This document shows, one piece after another, positions 1-6,516 of a DNA stretch of 10,149 bases. Source of the DNA: Gemmatimonadaceae bacterium. Its GTDB lineage: Bacteria > Gemmatimonadota > Gemmatimonadetes > Gemmatimonadales > Gemmatimonadaceae. Both the position numbers and the translations under genes were made by a program. The notes beneath the pieces are model-generated. The model searched no databases. It was given only the letters and a program-made list of their open reading frames with translations, and was not told where the DNA came from. The DNA lies in contig JAICUE010000060.1 of the NCBI GenBank assembly GCA_025936015.1, forward strand, positions 1 through 10,149. The letters are read 5' to 3'. How positions within the stretch are numbered: position 1 is the stretch's first letter; each line of letters begins with the position of its first letter.

Positions 1-1230
1 GCGGCCGATGACCCGTCCCGGCCCGGTGTCGCGGCGATGACGATGCAGATGCTCGACGAGGGGACGACGTCGCGCAGCTCGCTCGAGATCGCCGACGCGC
101 TCGCATCGTTAGGCGTCAACCTCAACTCGAACGCGGGGCTCGACGTCAATCGCGTGTCGATGTCGGCGCTCAAGGACAAGCTCGACCCCGCGCTCACGCT
201 CTACGCCGACGTGATCCTCCATCCGTCGTTCCCGCAGGCGGATCTCGATCGCGTGAAGCAGAACACGCTCGCCGGCATCCAGCAGGAGAAGGTGCAGCCG
301 TTCAGCATGGGCCTTCGGGTGCTGCCGCTGCTGCTCTACGGTCCGGGCCACGCCTACGGCCAGCCGCTCACCGGAAGCGGAACCGAGTCGTCGGTCAAGG
401 CGATGACGCGCGACGATCTCGTCGCCTTCCATCGCACCTGGTTCAAGCCGAATCACGGGACGATCGTCGCGGTCGGTGACATCACGATGCCCGAGCTGAC
501 CGCCAAGCTGGAGAAGGCATTCGCGTCGTGGAAGCCCGGCGACATCCCGGCGAAGAAGGTGAGCGACGTCGCCGGCCGCTCGCGGAAGACGGTGTACCTG
601 CTCGACCGTCCCGGCGCCGACCAATCATATGTGCTCGCCGGCGAGCTGATCGCGCCGAAGGCGAACGCCGAGGAGATTCCCTTCGAGATCTTCAACGACG
701 CGTTCGGCGGCGCGTTCGTCTCGCGCATCAACATGAACCTGCGCGAGGACAAGCACTGGTCGTACGGCTCGTTCAGCTTCCCGGTCGACGCTCGCGGCCA
801 GCGCATGTGGATGGTGATGGCGCCGGTGCAGACCGACAAGACGAAGGAATCGCTGTCCGAGGTCGTGAAGGAGCTCAAGAGCGCGGTGACCGACCGCCCG
901 CTGACCACCGCCGAGATCAACGACGCGAAGGATCGCCAGATCAAGACGCTGGCCGGCCGCTGGGAGACCGGCGCGGCGGTGTCGTCAGCGTTAGGCGAGA
1001 TCGTGACGTATGGCCTGCCTGACGATTACTACACGACGTACTCCGATCAGGTACGCAATGCGACCGACGCGGCGGTGAACGCGGCGGCGAAGCAGTTCGT
1101 CAACAATGACCAGATGGTCTGGGTCGTGATCGGCGACCGGGAGAAGATCGAGCCCGGGATCCGGTCGCTCGGACTCGGCGAGATCGTGCTGCTCGACGCG
1201 GACGGACGGCCGAAGAATCCGACACCGTGA
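1..1230 (+). CDS. M16 (insulinase/pitrilysin family) peptidase, C-terminal non-catalytic part; 5' truncated
   Basis: The frame is open from base 1, so the gene starts upstream; 409 residues are visible to the TGA. The segment from codon 34 on, around MLDEGT, aligns with the zinc-motif region HxxEHMxFKGT of active M16 domains. The two histidines are replaced by Ala (codon at 34) and Gln (codon at 46), and the glutamate base by Met (43). This half therefore cannot bind the catalytic zinc. The conserved M16 stretch NLREDKHWSYGS (about residues 246-257), which helps form the substrate chamber, is intact. In this family an inactive half pairs with an active half, either fused in one chain of about 900 residues or as a separate subunit, and the pair degrades peptides in the periplasm. 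A fused protein is the more likely case here because only about 11 residues precede the motif. Two CGTTAGGC words (107-114, 989-996) lie inside and are read as Leu(TTA)-Gly. Confidence 0.9.
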   Translation, partial: AADDPSRPGVAAMTMQMLDEGTTSRSSLEIADALASLGVNLNSNAGLDVNRVSMSALKDKLDPALTLYADVILHPSFPQADLDRVKQNTLAGIQQEKVQPFSMGLRVLPLLLYGPGHAYGQPLTGSGTESSVKAMTRDDLVAFHRTWFKPNHGTIVAVGDITMPELTAKLEKAFASWKPGDIPAKKVSDVAGRSRKTVYLLDRPGADQSYVLAGELIAPKANAEEIPFEIFNDAFGGAFVSRINMNLREDKHWSYGSFSFPVDARGQRMWMVMAPVQTDKTKESLSEVVKELKSAVTDRPLTTAEINDAKDRQIKTLAGRWETGAAVSSALGEIVTYGLPDDYYTTYSDQVRNATDAAVNAAAKQFVNNDQMVWVVIGDREKIEPGIRSLGLGEIVLLDADGRPKNPTP

Positions 1231-1277
1231 ACTGCAGCTGTAAGCCGTGAGCTGTAAGCCGTAAGCAGGCAGCGACG
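1229..1277 (+). repeat. Degenerate heptanucleotide tandem repeat (AGCYGTR)
   Basis: Immediately after the M16 stop codon the sequence runs in 7-base steps: AGCTGTA, AGCCGTG, AGCTGTA, AGCCGTA (1236-1263), then two drifted units, AGCAGGC and AGCGACG (1264-1277). At a larger scale this is a 14-base unit present twice with one mismatch (1236-1249 and 1250-1263). It lies in non-coding DNA between the M16 gene and the hairpin at 1294-1331. The periodicity is directly visible; any function is unknown. Confidence 0.75.
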
Positions 1278-1293
1278 GCGGCAACAGTGGGGG

Positions 1294-1331
1294 ACGACGC
1301 GTCCGGAGGATGAATCTTCCGGGCGCGTCGT
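1294..1331 (+). terminator. Long GC-rich hairpin downstream of the M16 gene; possible terminator
   Basis: Arms 1294-1311 and 1314-1331 are complementary over 18 positions, with two G-T wobbles and no mismatches. The two innermost pairs would melt to give a loop of about 4-6 bases. The stem sits 63 bases after the M16 stop and 31 bases before the tag ATG. No T-tract follows, so it is not a textbook intrinsic terminator. It could act as a rho-associated 3' end, an RNA-stability stem or an insulator between the two genes. Confidence 0.6.
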
Positions 1332-1350
1332 GCATTCAGCGGCGGCGCGC

Positions 1351-1356
1351 TAACTT
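1351..1356 (+). promoter_or_regulatory. Candidate -10 element for a leaderless tag transcript
   Basis: TAACTT (a TAnnnT match) ends 6 bases before the ATG at 1363. That spacing would put the transcription start on or next to the A of the start codon. No Shine-Dalgarno sequence precedes either ATG 1363 or the alternative GTG 1357, which fits leaderless initiation. No convincing -35 hexamer is visible; its position falls at the edge of the preceding hairpin. Confidence 0.35.
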
Positions 1357-1362
1357 GTGCGC

Positions 1363-1941
1363 ATGGGCGCGAACTCATTGCGGCGGTGCAGTTGGCCGGT
1401 GGCGGAGCTCGACGTCCGCTACCACGACGAGGAGTGGGGAGTACCGGTGCACGATGACCGGGTGTTCTTCGAGTTCCTCACCTTGGAAGGCGCCCAGGCG
1501 GGACTGAGCTGGTCGACGATCCTGAAGAAGCGCGAGGGGTATCGTGAGGCGTTCGCCGGGTTCGATCCAGTTGCGGTGAGTGGCTTCACCGATGCCGACA
1601 TCGATCGGCTGGCGATGGACCCGGCGATCGTCAGGCACCGCCAGAAGATCGCGAGCGTGCGGGGCAATGCGCGGGCGTTCATCGCGGTGCAGCGCGAATT
1701 CGGCAGCTTCGACGATTACATCTGGCGATTCGTCGGCGGGAAGCCGATGGTGAATCGCCGGCGCACGATGAGTGACGTTCCGCCGCGGACGGCGGAGTCC
1801 GATGCGCTGAGCAAGGATCTCCTTCAGCGCGGCTTCAAGTTCGTCGGCTCGACGATCTGCCAGGCATTCATGCAGGCGACGGGCCTCGTCAACGATCATC
1901 TCGTGTCGTGCTTTCGTTACCGCGAGCTCGGCGGACACTAG
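1363..1941 (+). CDS. tag: DNA-3-methyladenine glycosylase I
   Basis: This base-excision repair enzyme removes 3-methyladenine from alkylated DNA by cleaving the N-glycosidic bond, leaving an abasic site. The 192-residue protein is close to the length of E. coli Tag and matches it along its full length: YHDEEWGVP, LEGAQAGLSW, LKKRE.YR, IVRHRQKI, NARAF, SDALSKDLLQRGFKFVG and GLVNDHLVSC. The four zinc-snap ligands are all present: Cys9, His21, His179 and Cys183. The Glu and Trp of the LEGAQAGLSW base-recognition segment are kept. ATG 1363 was chosen because a TAnnnT element lies just upstream; GTG 1357 would add two residues. The next gene starts 34 bases after the stop, so tag probably leads an operon through 3382. 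Confidence 0.96.
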   Translation: MGANSLRRCSWPVAELDVRYHDEEWGVPVHDDRVFFEFLTLEGAQAGLSWSTILKKREGYREAFAGFDPVAVSGFTDADIDRLAMDPAIVRHRQKIASVRGNARAFIAVQREFGSFDDYIWRFVGGKPMVNRRRTMSDVPPRTAESDALSKDLLQRGFKFVGSTICQAFMQATGLVNDHLVSCFRYRELGGH

Positions 1942-1966
1942 CCAGCCGTCATCCTCTCGATCACGC

Positions 1967-1970
1967 GGAG
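1967..1970 (+). promoter_or_regulatory. Ribosome binding site supporting the GTG start at 1976
   Basis: GGAG lies 5 bases before GTG 1976, whereas the in-frame ATG at 1988 would be 17 bases away. The GTG start is therefore favoured for the exported protein that follows. Confidence 0.55.
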
Positions 1971-1975
1971 CCTTT

Positions 1976-2542
1976 GTGACTGACGCTATGCTGCTGAGCG
2001 CTGCTGTTCTCGTCTTCGCGGCCGCCTGTGCCAGATCCGGTGATGACCGGCGAGATTCGGCGCTGCCGCCGGCTGCAGCCGCGGACACGGGGCCGGTGGA
2101 CAGCACCTGGTCGGTCCACTCCGATCACGTCGGACCGGTGAGAATCGGCATGACCGCCGCGGAAGCACGACGCGCACTCGGTTTGCCGGCCGATACCATC
2201 AGCACCGACGGGTGCAGCTATCTCGACGGAGTCGATGGCACCCGGCTTCACGCCAACGTCATGCTCACCAGCGATACCGTCGTCCGGTTCGACGTGCTCG
2301 ACTCGACGCTCGCGACAGCCGAAGGCGCGCGAGTCGGGGATACGGAGGACCAGATCAGAAGGATGTACGGCAACCAGATCACGGTACAGCGCCACAAGTA
2401 CCTCCCTAACGGCCATTACCTCGTCGTAACGACAGCGGGCGATACCCCGAACCGGATCGTCTTCGAGACCGATGGCAAGATCGTCACGCGGTATCGCGCC
2501 GGCCGAACGCCGGAAGTCGAGCTCGTCGAAGGCTGCGGCTGA
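1976..2542 (+). CDS. Uncharacterised exported protein (probable lipoprotein) with two BamE-like half-repeats
   Basis: The 188-residue protein begins with a hydrophobic segment (MLLSAAVLVFAAAC, residues 5-18). It ends in a Cys18 that could be lipidated, although the lipobox is weak (Ala at -3) and the N-terminus lacks positive charge. A low-complexity linker follows. Two related segments are then visible: GPVRIGMTAAEARRALG (about 53-69) and GARVGDTEDQIRRMYG (about 117-132). The pattern of glycine, then a polar helix, resembles the start of BamE/SmpA-like small lipoprotein domains. Cys80 and Cys187 could form a disulfide outside the cytoplasm. The C-terminal stretch HYLVV...RIVFETDGKIVTRYRAG looks like beta strands. 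I do not know a named family and give no function. It lies between tag and the macrodomain gene, 34 and 16 bases away. Confidence 0.85.
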   Translation: MTDAMLLSAAVLVFAAACARSGDDRRDSALPPAAAADTGPVDSTWSVHSDHVGPVRIGMTAAEARRALGLPADTISTDGCSYLDGVDGTRLHANVMLTSDTVVRFDVLDSTLATAEGARVGDTEDQIRRMYGNQITVQRHKYLPNGHYLVVTTAGDTPNRIVFETDGKIVTRYRAGRTPEVELVEGCG

Positions 2543-2558
2543 GCGTTAGGCACGGGCG

Positions 2559-3068
2559 ATGATCGAGATCATCAAGGCTGACATCACCACGCTCGATGTC
2601 GACGCGATCGTCAACGCGGCGAACGAAGCGCTCGCCGGCGGCGGCGGAGTGGACGGCGCGATTCACCGGGCCGCTGGCCCGGAGCTGCTGCGGGCGACGG
2701 CGCCACTCGGCCGCTGCCCAACGGGGCAGGCGGTGATCACGCCTGGCTTCCGGCTCCGGGCGCGGTACGTGATCCATGCGGTTGGTCCGGTCTGGCGGGG
2801 CGGCACGCATCGAGAAGACGAATTGCTCACCGCGGCATACGAGAGCTCGTTCGCCCGAGCCGCGGAAGCGGGCGACATCCGCTCGATCGCTTTTCCAGCG
2901 ATATCGACCGGGATCTACGGTTTTCCGCGCGACCGCGCGGCCCGCCTCGCGATCGCCGTCATGCGCGCGCACGAGCACTCGTTCGATCGCATCATCGCCT
3001 GCCTGTTCGACGACGAATCGGTCGCGCTCTACCGCGCCGCGCTAACCGTTGCGCGCGCCAACCGGTAG
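2559..3068 (+). CDS. Macrodomain protein, MacroD/YmdB type (O-acetyl-ADP-ribose deacetylase / ADP-ribosyl hydrolase)
   Basis: The 169-residue protein is a stand-alone macrodomain that closely resembles E. coli YmdB. It carries VNAANEALAGGGGVDGAIHR (residues 18-37), CPTGQAVIT (53-61), VIHAVGPVWRGG (71-82), and AFPAISTGIYGFP (111-123), the phosphate-binding loop. Asn22 and Asp32 align with the YmdB residues Asn25 and Asp35 linked to ADP-ribose binding and catalysis. Family members bind ADP-ribose and remove it from O-acetyl-ADP-ribose or from mono-ADP-ribosylated protein or nucleic acid; the substrate here cannot be told from sequence. It starts 16 bases after the previous stop, with a CGTTAGGC word in the gap and no clear ribosome binding site. 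The shared operon with tag suggests, as inference only, a nucleic-acid damage setting. Confidence 0.95.
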   Translation: MIEIIKADITTLDVDAIVNAANEALAGGGGVDGAIHRAAGPELLRATAPLGRCPTGQAVITPGFRLRARYVIHAVGPVWRGGTHREDELLTAAYESSFARAAEAGDIRSIAFPAISTGIYGFPRDRAARLAIAVMRAHEHSFDRIIACLFDDESVALYRAALTVARANR

Positions 3069-3103
3069 TTCACGCGAGCCACACCCACCGGCCACGGCCC
3101 TCC

Positions 3104-3382
3104 ATGTTCGCACCGCGTCCCATCCTGCAGGACGAACCCGAGTCGAACGCTGACGACGGGATGGACAGCGACCGCGAACGTCGCGCGGACTTTCTCCGCA
3201 GCGCGGTCGCCTGCATCGCCTGGGCGGCGTGCGGGATCTTCGGCGTTGCGTGGAGCGTGCACACCACCGACCTCACGTTAGGCAGGGTCGCCTTCTTCGG
3301 CGGACTGGGCGTCGCCAACGGAGGGGTCATCTTCACCCTGCTCGCTGCCTATCGGCGCGGCGAGCGGCGGGGCGACTGGTAG
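3104..3382 (+). CDS. Small two-helix membrane protein, uncharacterised
   Basis: The 92-residue frame has an acidic/charged N-terminus, two hydrophobic segments (about residues 32-52 and 60-82) and a basic end, YRRGERRGDW. This arrangement suggests a small inner-membrane protein with both ends in the cytoplasm. It follows the macrodomain gene by 35 bases on the same strand and precedes the terminator at 3440, so it is likely the last gene of the tag operon. Neither ATG 3104 nor the internal ATG 3161 (73 residues, retaining both helices) has a good ribosome binding site, so the start is uncertain. The internal CGTTAGGC at 3276 reads as Thr-Leu(TTA)-Gly, the same codon phase seen in unquestioned genes here, which supports the frame. 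No function is proposed. Confidence 0.65.
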   Translation: MFAPRPILQDEPESNADDGMDSDRERRADFLRSAVACIAWAACGIFGVAWSVHTTDLTLGRVAFFGGLGVANGGVIFTLLAAYRRGERRGDW

Positions 3383-3439
3383 CGGCCGCGCCGGAACGAG
3401 CTCGCGGATCGGCGCGATCATCGCGATCGACAAAAAGCG

Positions 3440-3473
3440 AAAGGGGAGCCGCGCGCTGCGCGTGCTCCCCTTT
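3440..3473. terminator. Bidirectional intrinsic terminator between convergent genes
   Basis: AAAGGGGAGC (3440-3449) pairs perfectly with GCTCCCCTTT (3464-3473), and a G/C-rich inner segment can add four more pairs. On the minus strand the stem is followed by a broken T tract (CTTTCGCTTTTTG), a good terminator for the gene at 3521-3880. On the plus strand only TTTA follows, making it a weaker terminator for the tag operon. Confidence 0.85.
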
Positions 3474-3520
3474 ACGTGCGCCACGACGAGGCGGCGCGGG
3501 ACGTTCGATTTTTTCGGTTC

Positions 3521-3880
3521 TTATTTCGCGACGGCTGCTTCTGTCGCCGGCTCAGTGGCCGGGGCCGCTGCGGGCTTCTGCGGTGCACCGCGACGCCAGT
3601 AACTCGGCGCTGGTGCCGCACGGCGAGTCATCAGGTCGTCGTAGTACGCCACGACGCGGGAGCTGACCGAAGCCTTGGTATCCTTCGGGCTCGCCTGAAA
3701 GGGTGCGTAGCGGTGACGGTCGTCGGTGGAAACGCGGAACCACCACCATGCTCCACGCGGCGCCGAGTGAGCGCCCTCGACCGAACAGCTGAACGTGCGC
3801 GTGCCGTCGTTGAACTCGAAACTCTCGATCACGTCGTTGTCCTTGAAGACTGTTTCGAAATATAACCCCTTGCCCGGCAT
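3521..3880 (-). CDS. Conserved-looking hypothetical protein with Ala/Pro-rich tail
   Basis: The 119-residue protein has no family name that I recognise. Residues 1-95 look like a compact, soluble alpha/beta domain. It contains GKGLYFETVFKDNDVIESFEF, the aromatic run GAWWWFRVSTDDRHRYAPF (43-61) and VVAYYDDLMTRR (76-87). Residues 98-119 are a low-complexity Ala/Pro/Glu tail. There is no signal peptide or membrane segment. It starts at ATG 3880 without a clear Shine-Dalgarno sequence. The terminator lies 47 bases beyond its TAA stop and suits this strand. It contains one TTA leucine codon (3863-3865) that is not part of a CGTTAGGC word. A perfect 7-bp inverted repeat (3924-3930/3936-3942) lies 44 bases upstream of its start. 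Confidence 0.75.
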   Translation of the reverse strand: MPGKGLYFETVFKDNDVIESFEFNDGTRTFSCSVEGAHSAPRGAWWWFRVSTDDRHRYAPFQASPKDTKASVSSRVVAYYDDLMTRRAAPAPSYWRRGAPQKPAAAPATEPATEAAVAK

Positions 3881-4211
3881 CGCGCCGGGGAAAATGCGCC
3901 GGACGCGAGTGTGGCGAGGCGATGTCGTGACTGGATCACGACTTGTGAGCCGTCACCCGCACTAACGGTTCATCCAGCGTACGCCTCTGGCGACGGGGCG
4001 CGCATCGCCCGTGAAAGAAGCAGATGTCGGCCTTCAACAACCGCGTGCACGCAACATCACCAGCGATCTCGTGTACGCCAACGTGCTCGCGGTCACCTGC
4101 GGGCCTGCTGCGCGCGCGCCAAACGGCACTGCTTCGACTCGGCCGTGGTACGCGGCGCGAATCTCGCCATGTTCTGCGCACGACAACGTCTACCGCAGCA
4201 AACGACCATCG
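3881..4211. other. Divergent intergenic region, 331 bases, no convincing gene
   Basis: This stretch separates the minus-strand gene starting at 3880 from the plus-strand gene starting at 4212, so it should hold both promoters. I could not recognise hexamers confidently. It contains a 7-bp perfect stem with a 5-base loop (GTCGTGA/TCACGAC, 3924-3942) and a G/C hairpin around 3993-4012. The open frames across it show low-complexity, shadow-like translations. An in-frame extension of the downstream gene to 4011 is possible but does not look like protein. Confidence 0.5.
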
Positions 4212-4973
4212 ATGCCGACTGACCTGAAGAGCTTTGGTCTCACTGAGATGCTGCGGTGCAGCGTCGCGCTCCGTCATGCCGCCGCCGGCGCCCAGAGCAT
4301 GGAGGACGCGGCGACGCGCGTCTGCCGATTCCTCTACAGCGAATTCGGCGCGGTGAGCAGTGCAGCCGGCGCACGCGAGCAGTTCGGCGGCGGCGATTGC
4401 GCGCTCGTCCGGCTGTACAAGACTCATCCCTACTCGCGGCTCGACGCGTCGCTTCGCCGTTTTGCCGACAAGGCACTCGGCGACGTCAAGCCGCGTCCCG
4501 GCATGCGCTGCCTAACGCTGCTCGGCACCGCCGGCGATGAGCCGCAATGGAACGACCGGAAGACCTCGCACGGACATCGCGCGATCCCGCTTCCGAGCCC
4601 GCGCATCGTCGAGGAGGCGCCGATGGTCGCGCAGCTCATTCGGCAGTTCGGGCTCGATCTCGCCGACGTCGTCTCGCCGTCGCCGGAGTTCGTCCGCGAG
4701 ATGGCCGGCCGCAGCTACGGCGTCTTCCACGTCGAAGACGCTGTCGGGAGCCCGTTCATCCCGGCGCAGGATTTCGTCGAGCGCCACGGCATCCGGTCGG
4801 TCATCGGTTTCGGGGGGTCACTCCGCAGCGCGGACATCTTCGCCACGCTGATGTTCTCGCGCGTCGAGATCACCGCCGAAGTCGCCGAGCGGTTCCGGAC
4901 GATCGCGCTCGACGTGAAGAGCGCGCTGTTCAACTTCGACGACGACCAGGTCTTTACCTCCAAGGCGCGCTGA
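4212..4973 (+). CDS. Uncharacterised GAF-like sensory domain protein
   Basis: The start at ATG 4212 gives 253 residues; the frame is open further upstream, but the added residues look non-coding. The order of elements suggests a single GAF/PAS-like ligand-sensing fold. A helical start (LTEMLRCSVALRHAAAGAQSMEDAATRVCRFLYSEFG, residues 10-46) leads to CALVRLYKTHPYSRLDASLRRFA (63-85). A central MRCLTLLGTAGDEPQWNDR (98-116) and GHRAIPLPSPRIVEEAPMVAQLIRQFGLD (121-149) follow. A C-terminal core, YGVFHVEDAVGSPFIPAQDF...GIRSVIGFGG (169-202), is followed by FATLMFSRVEI and an amphipathic helix. I recall similar modules in front of signalling domains, but no kinase, cyclase or DNA-binding part is present here, so it would act as a stand-alone cytoplasmic sensor. 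The ligand is unknown. No Shine-Dalgarno is visible. Confidence 0.8.
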   Translation: MPTDLKSFGLTEMLRCSVALRHAAAGAQSMEDAATRVCRFLYSEFGAVSSAAGAREQFGGGDCALVRLYKTHPYSRLDASLRRFADKALGDVKPRPGMRCLTLLGTAGDEPQWNDRKTSHGHRAIPLPSPRIVEEAPMVAQLIRQFGLDLADVVSPSPEFVREMAGRSYGVFHVEDAVGSPFIPAQDFVERHGIRSVIGFGGSLRSADIFATLMFSRVEITAEVAERFRTIALDVKSALFNFDDDQVFTSKAR

Positions 4974-5020
4974 CGGTTGCCGCCGCGATGATGCCGGCAT
5001 CGTGACCCGACAGGCGCTTC

Positions 5021-5025
5021 GGGAG
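5021..5025 (+). promoter_or_regulatory. Ribosome binding site for the lipoprotein at 5032
   Basis: GGGAG lies 6 bases before ATG 5032. This supports that start over the in-frame ATG at 5053. Confidence 0.55.
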
Positions 5026-5031
5026 TCGTAG

Positions 5032-5637
5032 ATGCGTACTCTACCACTCTCGATGCCATTACTGAACTCTGCGCGCCGGCGAATCACCGGTCGCGCGCTC
5101 GCGCTGTCGGCCGTCGCCCTGCTTCTCGTCAACGTCATCGCCTGCGGCGGCGGTGGCGGCGACGGACTCGACGTCCGCGGCGGCGGGCTGCGTCCGGCCG
5201 CCCTCGACGACCGCGGCCGCGCGCAGGTGTATGACGCCGCCGCGCGGCAGGCGTTCGACGTCGACAGCGCCCTCGTGCTCCTCGTCGACCCGGCGATCCT
5301 TCCCCGCAACGGCAGCTTCGATCGCGACGCGACGCTCGGCAGCGACGTGGTCAGCGCAATGCGCGCGGCCGGCGTCATCCGCGGCACCTGCGACGCGCCT
5401 AACGACGAGCATCGGGCGCCGAAGTGCGCCGCGTCCGGTCCCGGCTACGTCCTCCGCTTCTCCGACGTCTATCAGGGAATGGGCGACACCGTTCGCGTCT
5501 TCCTCGCCGCGCAGCGCTTCCGCACGACGTCGGGGCTCGGCCCCGCCTCACGCTTCGCCTTCGAGAGCGCGTTCGAGGTCGTCAAGGAGGGCAACGGCTG
5601 GCGGGTCGCCCGCGAGGGACGCCGGATCGCGAAGTAG
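5032..5637 (+). CDS. Uncharacterised lipoprotein
   Basis: The 201-residue protein has a lipoprotein signal. A basic n-region (ARRR, about 14-17) and a hydrophobic core (ALALSAVALLLVNV) lead to a good lipobox, VIAC, with Cys38 as the lipidated residue. GGGGGD follows, acting as a flexible tether with a +2 Gly. The mature part contains a segment DVDSALVLLVDPAILPR and two cysteines (in RGTCDAP and PKCAAS) that may form a disulfide. It ends in FAFESAFEVVKEGNGWRVAREGRRIAK, a beta-rich end of a type often seen in small periplasmic domains. I recognise no named family. It begins 58 bases after the sensor gene. A CGTTAGGC word lies inside on the opposite strand (5397-5404), and another lies 3 bases after the stop (5641-5648). 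Confidence 0.85.
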   Translation: MRTLPLSMPLLNSARRRITGRALALSAVALLLVNVIACGGGGGDGLDVRGGGLRPAALDDRGRAQVYDAAARQAFDVDSALVLLVDPAILPRNGSFDRDATLGSDVVSAMRAAGVIRGTCDAPNDEHRAPKCAASGPGYVLRFSDVYQGMGDTVRVFLAAQRFRTTSGLGPASRFAFESAFEVVKEGNGWRVAREGRRIAK

Positions 5638-5710
5638 CGGCGTTAGGCCTGACAGCCTCTGGCGGACCGGCGGGCGGGAATCCAGATTTTCCCGACCTCA
5701 CCCCCCTGCC

Positions 5711-6472
5711 ATGCGAATCTCTCCGCACGCGATCGCTGCCCTGTCGTTCGCTTTCGCCACCGCCTGCGCGGGACACGCTCACCCCGCTACGCCTCAGGAT
5801 CCTGTCGCGCGTGAGCGTCTTCTCCTCACTCGCAATGATCTCGCACCAGGCCGGCATTGCGAGATCGTCGATCCCGGGGTGGCGCTTCCTCCGATCGAAA
5901 CGATCCTCGACACCGCGGCTGTGCCGGTGTACATGAGACAGACTGGAGTGTCGGCCGATAGCGGCTACGCCCTCTTCTCCATTCGATACGATTCCGCGGG
6001 AAAACCGGTACGGGCGCGACTGGTCGAAGGAACAATCGCCGATTCGCTCGTCGAGCCGATCGTCGCAGCGTTTGCCGCGGCACTCCTCCCGCGGGCGGCC
6101 GGTGCGCCGCTCGCGGCGAGGCTTCGCGTCGATCTCGCACCCAGCCCGGCCTATCGACTAGGCAAGAGCGAATACTGCCCCCCTGAACCAGTCGTTCAGA
6201 ACCACGCACCAGACGCTCGCGAGGCCGCGCTGCCACGGGGACCGTCGGCATCACGATCGGTGACCGAGTACAGGTACGACGCGCAACTCTCGGCGACTGG
6301 CGAGGTCGAGTCGATTCAGTTCCTCTCCTCGATCAGCCCCTCCGAGGAACAGGAGCTCCGCGCGCGAGCGATGAAACTGCGCTGGAAGCCGGCGCTCGAT
6401 GATGGCCTGCCGGTGAGCGGACACGCGATCGGCACGACGGCCGTGCAGCTGCGCATCGAGGTCAGGCCATGA
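5711..6472 (+). CDS. Probable lipoprotein with tandem TonB-C-like domains
   Basis: The 253-residue protein starts at ATG 5711 with a short hydrophobic signal ending in FATAC, so Cys19 is a possible lipidation site although Ala at -3 makes the lipobox weak. Residues 186-251 follow the pattern of a TonB C-terminal domain. YRYDAQLSATGEVESIQFLSSISP is followed by a helix and then LRWKPALDDGLPVSG (223-237), which corresponds to the WrFkPA..nGkPV signature of that family. Residues 85-142 (ALFSIRYDSAGKPVRARLVEGTI...) look like a second, diverged copy. Cys50 and Cys156 could pair. With only a lipid anchor and no TonB transmembrane helix, it is unlikely to be an energy transducer; a periplasmic binding or envelope role is inferred. 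No Shine-Dalgarno is visible. The gene converges on the minus-strand gene ending at 6517. Confidence 0.8.
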   Translation: MRISPHAIAALSFAFATACAGHAHPATPQDPVARERLLLTRNDLAPGRHCEIVDPGVALPPIETILDTAAVPVYMRQTGVSADSGYALFSIRYDSAGKPVRARLVEGTIADSLVEPIVAAFAAALLPRAAGAPLAARLRVDLAPSPAYRLGKSEYCPPEPVVQNHAPDAREAALPRGPSASRSVTEYRYDAQLSATGEVESIQFLSSISPSEEQELRARAMKLRWKPALDDGLPVSGHAIGTTAVQLRIEVRP

Positions 6473-6516
6473 ACGCCCGCCGCTGCCGTTAGGCAGTCGC
6501 GCCGGGCGAGCGCTGT

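Noticed and set aside
3961..4012. attC-like stretch around CACTAACGGTTCATCCAGCG
   Set aside because: It resembles the left side of some attC sites. However, CACTAAC does not match RYYYAAC, and no GTTRRRY partner follows within a plausible distance.
4011..4211. N-terminal extension of the sensory gene back to GTG 4011
   Set aside because: The extra 67 residues have no domain character or ribosome binding site, and they read like non-coding DNA. ATG 4212 starts a well-formed helix.
4990..5001. Perfect 12-base palindrome GATGCCGGCATC
   Set aside because: Several 12-base palindromes are expected by chance in 10 kb at this GC content, and nothing else marks it as an operator.
5153..5710. Long upstream extension of the TonB-C-like gene overlapping the lipoprotein at 5032
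   Set aside because: The extension is an Arg/Ser/Ala-rich shadow of the real lipoprotein frame. ATG 5711 begins a proper signal peptide.
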